A DNA stretch of 8,566 bases from JBGTBQ01 sp041749275 (GTDB lineage: Bacteria; Acidobacteriota; Blastocatellia; Pyrinomonadales; Pyrinomonadaceae). Positions 7,357-8,566 of the stretch are shown here, piece after piece (position 1 is the stretch's first letter; each line of letters opens with the position of its first letter). The stretch is taken from positions 1 to 8,566 of the forward strand of contig JBGTBQ010000280.1 of the NCBI GenBank assembly GCA_041749275.1, written 5' to 3'. Made by a program: the position numbers and the translations under genes. Below the pieces are notes generated by a model that was not told where the DNA came from, did no database searches, and saw nothing but the letters and a program-made list of their open reading frames with translations.

Positions 7357-8566
7357 ATGTTTACCAGTACGAACTTCAAAAGGGTCTTCCTTTCAATCGC
7401 CGCGCTCGGCGCGTCAATCATCCTTCTCGTCCCCGCACAGCCCTCGCGCGCGGCCCGAGTGTTTGTCGGCGCGGAGTCCGAGGCGACCCGCGAAAGCCGC
7501 CTGCGCGTCTTCGACGAAGTGTGGGAGACGGTGCGCGCGCGATATTACGACCCGGCGTTGAACGGCGTGGACTGGCAAACCTCGCGCGAGCGTTTCCGGC
7601 TGCTCGCGGCGGAGGCAGCGGGCCAAGCCGAACTTTACGCCGCTCTACGCCGGATGCTTGTGCAGCTACGCGACCCGCACACGCGCATCTTCGCGCCGGG
7701 CGAAAACGCGGACTGGCGCGTGCAGCGCACCATCTTTGTCGGCTTCACGGCGCGCGAGGTCGGGGGCGAATTTCTGGTGGCTACTGTCGAGCGCGGCTCC
7801 GTCCCTGAGCGCGCGGGCGTGCGCGTGGGCGACGTGATCTTAAGGGTTGATGGCGAGACGGCCTCTGCAATCGTCGCGCGCCGTGCCGGGGAACAGGCAA
7901 CCGCCGCCCCCTCGACCGCGCGCGCGTTGGCCGTCGCGCGGCTCTTCGACGGGCCGTTTGATTCGCCCGCCGTCATCGTCTTGCGCGGCGCAAGCGGACG
8001 CGAGCGAACTGTGCGGCTGCGGCGCGAACTCCGCACGCGCGCGCCTGAATTTCACGCACGGCTGACGCATGGCGGCATCGGCGGCGCGCGCTTCAACGTC
8101 TTCACGCAGGAGACCGCCGCGCGTTTCGTCCGCGCACTCAAGGATGAACTAAAGGGCGCGCGCGGTCTTGTCATAGACCTGCGCGAGAACGGCGGCGGCG
8201 ACACCGAAGCGATGACCGACATTGCTTCGCTCTTCCTACCCAACGGCCTCGGCCTCGGTCGCTTCACCGACCGCGACGGGCGCATCCCACTGGAACCGCA
8301 CACGCGCGCGCGTCTGTTCTCGGCGGCTGATGCTCCGACCATCTTCGCCGGCCCCGTCGTCGTGCTCACGAGCGCGCGCACCGCCAGCGCCTCCGAAGTC
8401 TTCGCTGCGGCGCTCAAAGAGCGCGGGCGCGCGACCGTCCTCGGCGAAGCGACCTGCGGCTGCGTGCTCGGCATCCGCCGCCGCCACACGCTCCCCGACG
8501 GCGGGCTGCTCGACATCAGCGAGATGGATTACCGCACGGCGCGCGGGCTGCGGCTCGAAGGCGCGG
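7357..8566 (+). CDS. S41-family C-terminal-processing-type peptidase with PDZ domain, 3' end outside the window
   Basis: Exported serine peptidase of the CtpA/Prc/tricorn superfamily; 403 residues are visible and the frame is still open at the window end. The ATG at 7357 gives a signal peptide (FKRVFLSIAALGASIILLV, cleavage near SRA at 32). An N-terminal helical region ends in LRDPHTRIF (H108). A PDZ domain follows at about 126-190 (with ERAGVRVGDVILRVDGE). The S41 core shows GLVIDLRENGGG, and then TASASEVFAAAL with the expected nucleophile S344. The catalytic Lys of Prc and D1-processing peptidases lies 25 residues after the Ser; here that position is C369 (GEATCGCVLG). Activity would therefore need another base, perhaps H108 as in tricorn/NSR-like S41B enzymes, or be lost. 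Substrate is unknown, and no Shine-Dalgarno is seen. Confidence 0.9.
   Translation, partial: MFTSTNFKRVFLSIAALGASIILLVPAQPSRAARVFVGAESEATRESRLRVFDEVWETVRARYYDPALNGVDWQTSRERFRLLAAEAAGQAELYAALRRMLVQLRDPHTRIFAPGENADWRVQRTIFVGFTAREVGGEFLVATVERGSVPERAGVRVGDVILRVDGETASAIVARRAGEQATAAPSTARALAVARLFDGPFDSPAVIVLRGASGRERTVRLRRELRTRAPEFHARLTHGGIGGARFNVFTQETAARFVRALKDELKGARGLVIDLRENGGGDTEAMTDIASLFLPNGLGLGRFTDRDGRIPLEPHTRARLFSAADAPTIFAGPVVVLTSARTASASEVFAAALKERGRATVLGEATCGCVLGIRRRHTLPDGGLLDISEMDYRTARGLRLEGA

Noticed and set aside
7214..7561. A 115-residue + strand frame overlapping the CWC and peptidase genes
   Set aside because: It overlaps two better-supported genes and shows no domain. The signal peptide of the S41 protein lies in a different frame over the same bases.

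Overview
The window is GC-rich DNA with six protein genes, all on the + strand. The gene set is an Oar-like TonB-dependent receptor with a carboxypeptidase-regulatory-like N-terminus, a TonB_C-domain protein, an S41 peptidase and a small CWC cysteine-rich protein. Together with heptamer tandem repeats in the spacers, this suggests an Acidobacteriota genome, possibly Blastocatellia. The taxonomic call is an inference from gene style only; there is no rRNA or tRNA here to confirm it.

Layout: (1) 2-3793, the receptor, cut at its 5' end by the window edge, followed by a strong intrinsic terminator with a UUCG tetraloop (3828-3865). (2) 3869-4032, a large inverted heptamer array. (3) 4056-5360, an HD-domain phosphohydrolase of the SAMHD1/YwfO dNTPase group. 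(4) 5338-5418, a second inverted heptamer array whose left arm encodes the end of the HD gene. (5) 5425-5916, a GNAT acetyltransferase. (6) a 55-base spacer that can fold into alternative hairpins. (7) 5972-6907, a secreted protein with a CsgG/TolB-like N-terminal region and a TonB_C domain. (8) 6902-7000, a third inverted heptamer array enclosing a hairpin and a terminator-like palindrome. (9) 7006-7260, a CWC-type cysteine-rich zinc-binding candidate. (10) 7357 to the window end, a PDZ/S41 peptidase with a Cys where the catalytic Lys is expected.

The genes do not form an obvious single pathway. The receptor and the TonB_C protein may both belong to envelope transport, and the receptor, TonB_C protein and peptidase are all exported. 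The HD, GNAT and CWC proteins look cytoplasmic. Transcription is probably in several units, because terminator-like structures follow the receptor and the TonB_C gene. None of the five visible start codons has a Shine-Dalgarno sequence.

The most unusual signal is in the spacers. Three of the five carry heptamer arrays of the form NGATGAR followed by their inverse YTCATCN. Each spacer uses its own version of the first base (G, C or mostly T), and the opposite arm changes to match, so each folds as a hairpin. No complete new defence or mobile system is visible.
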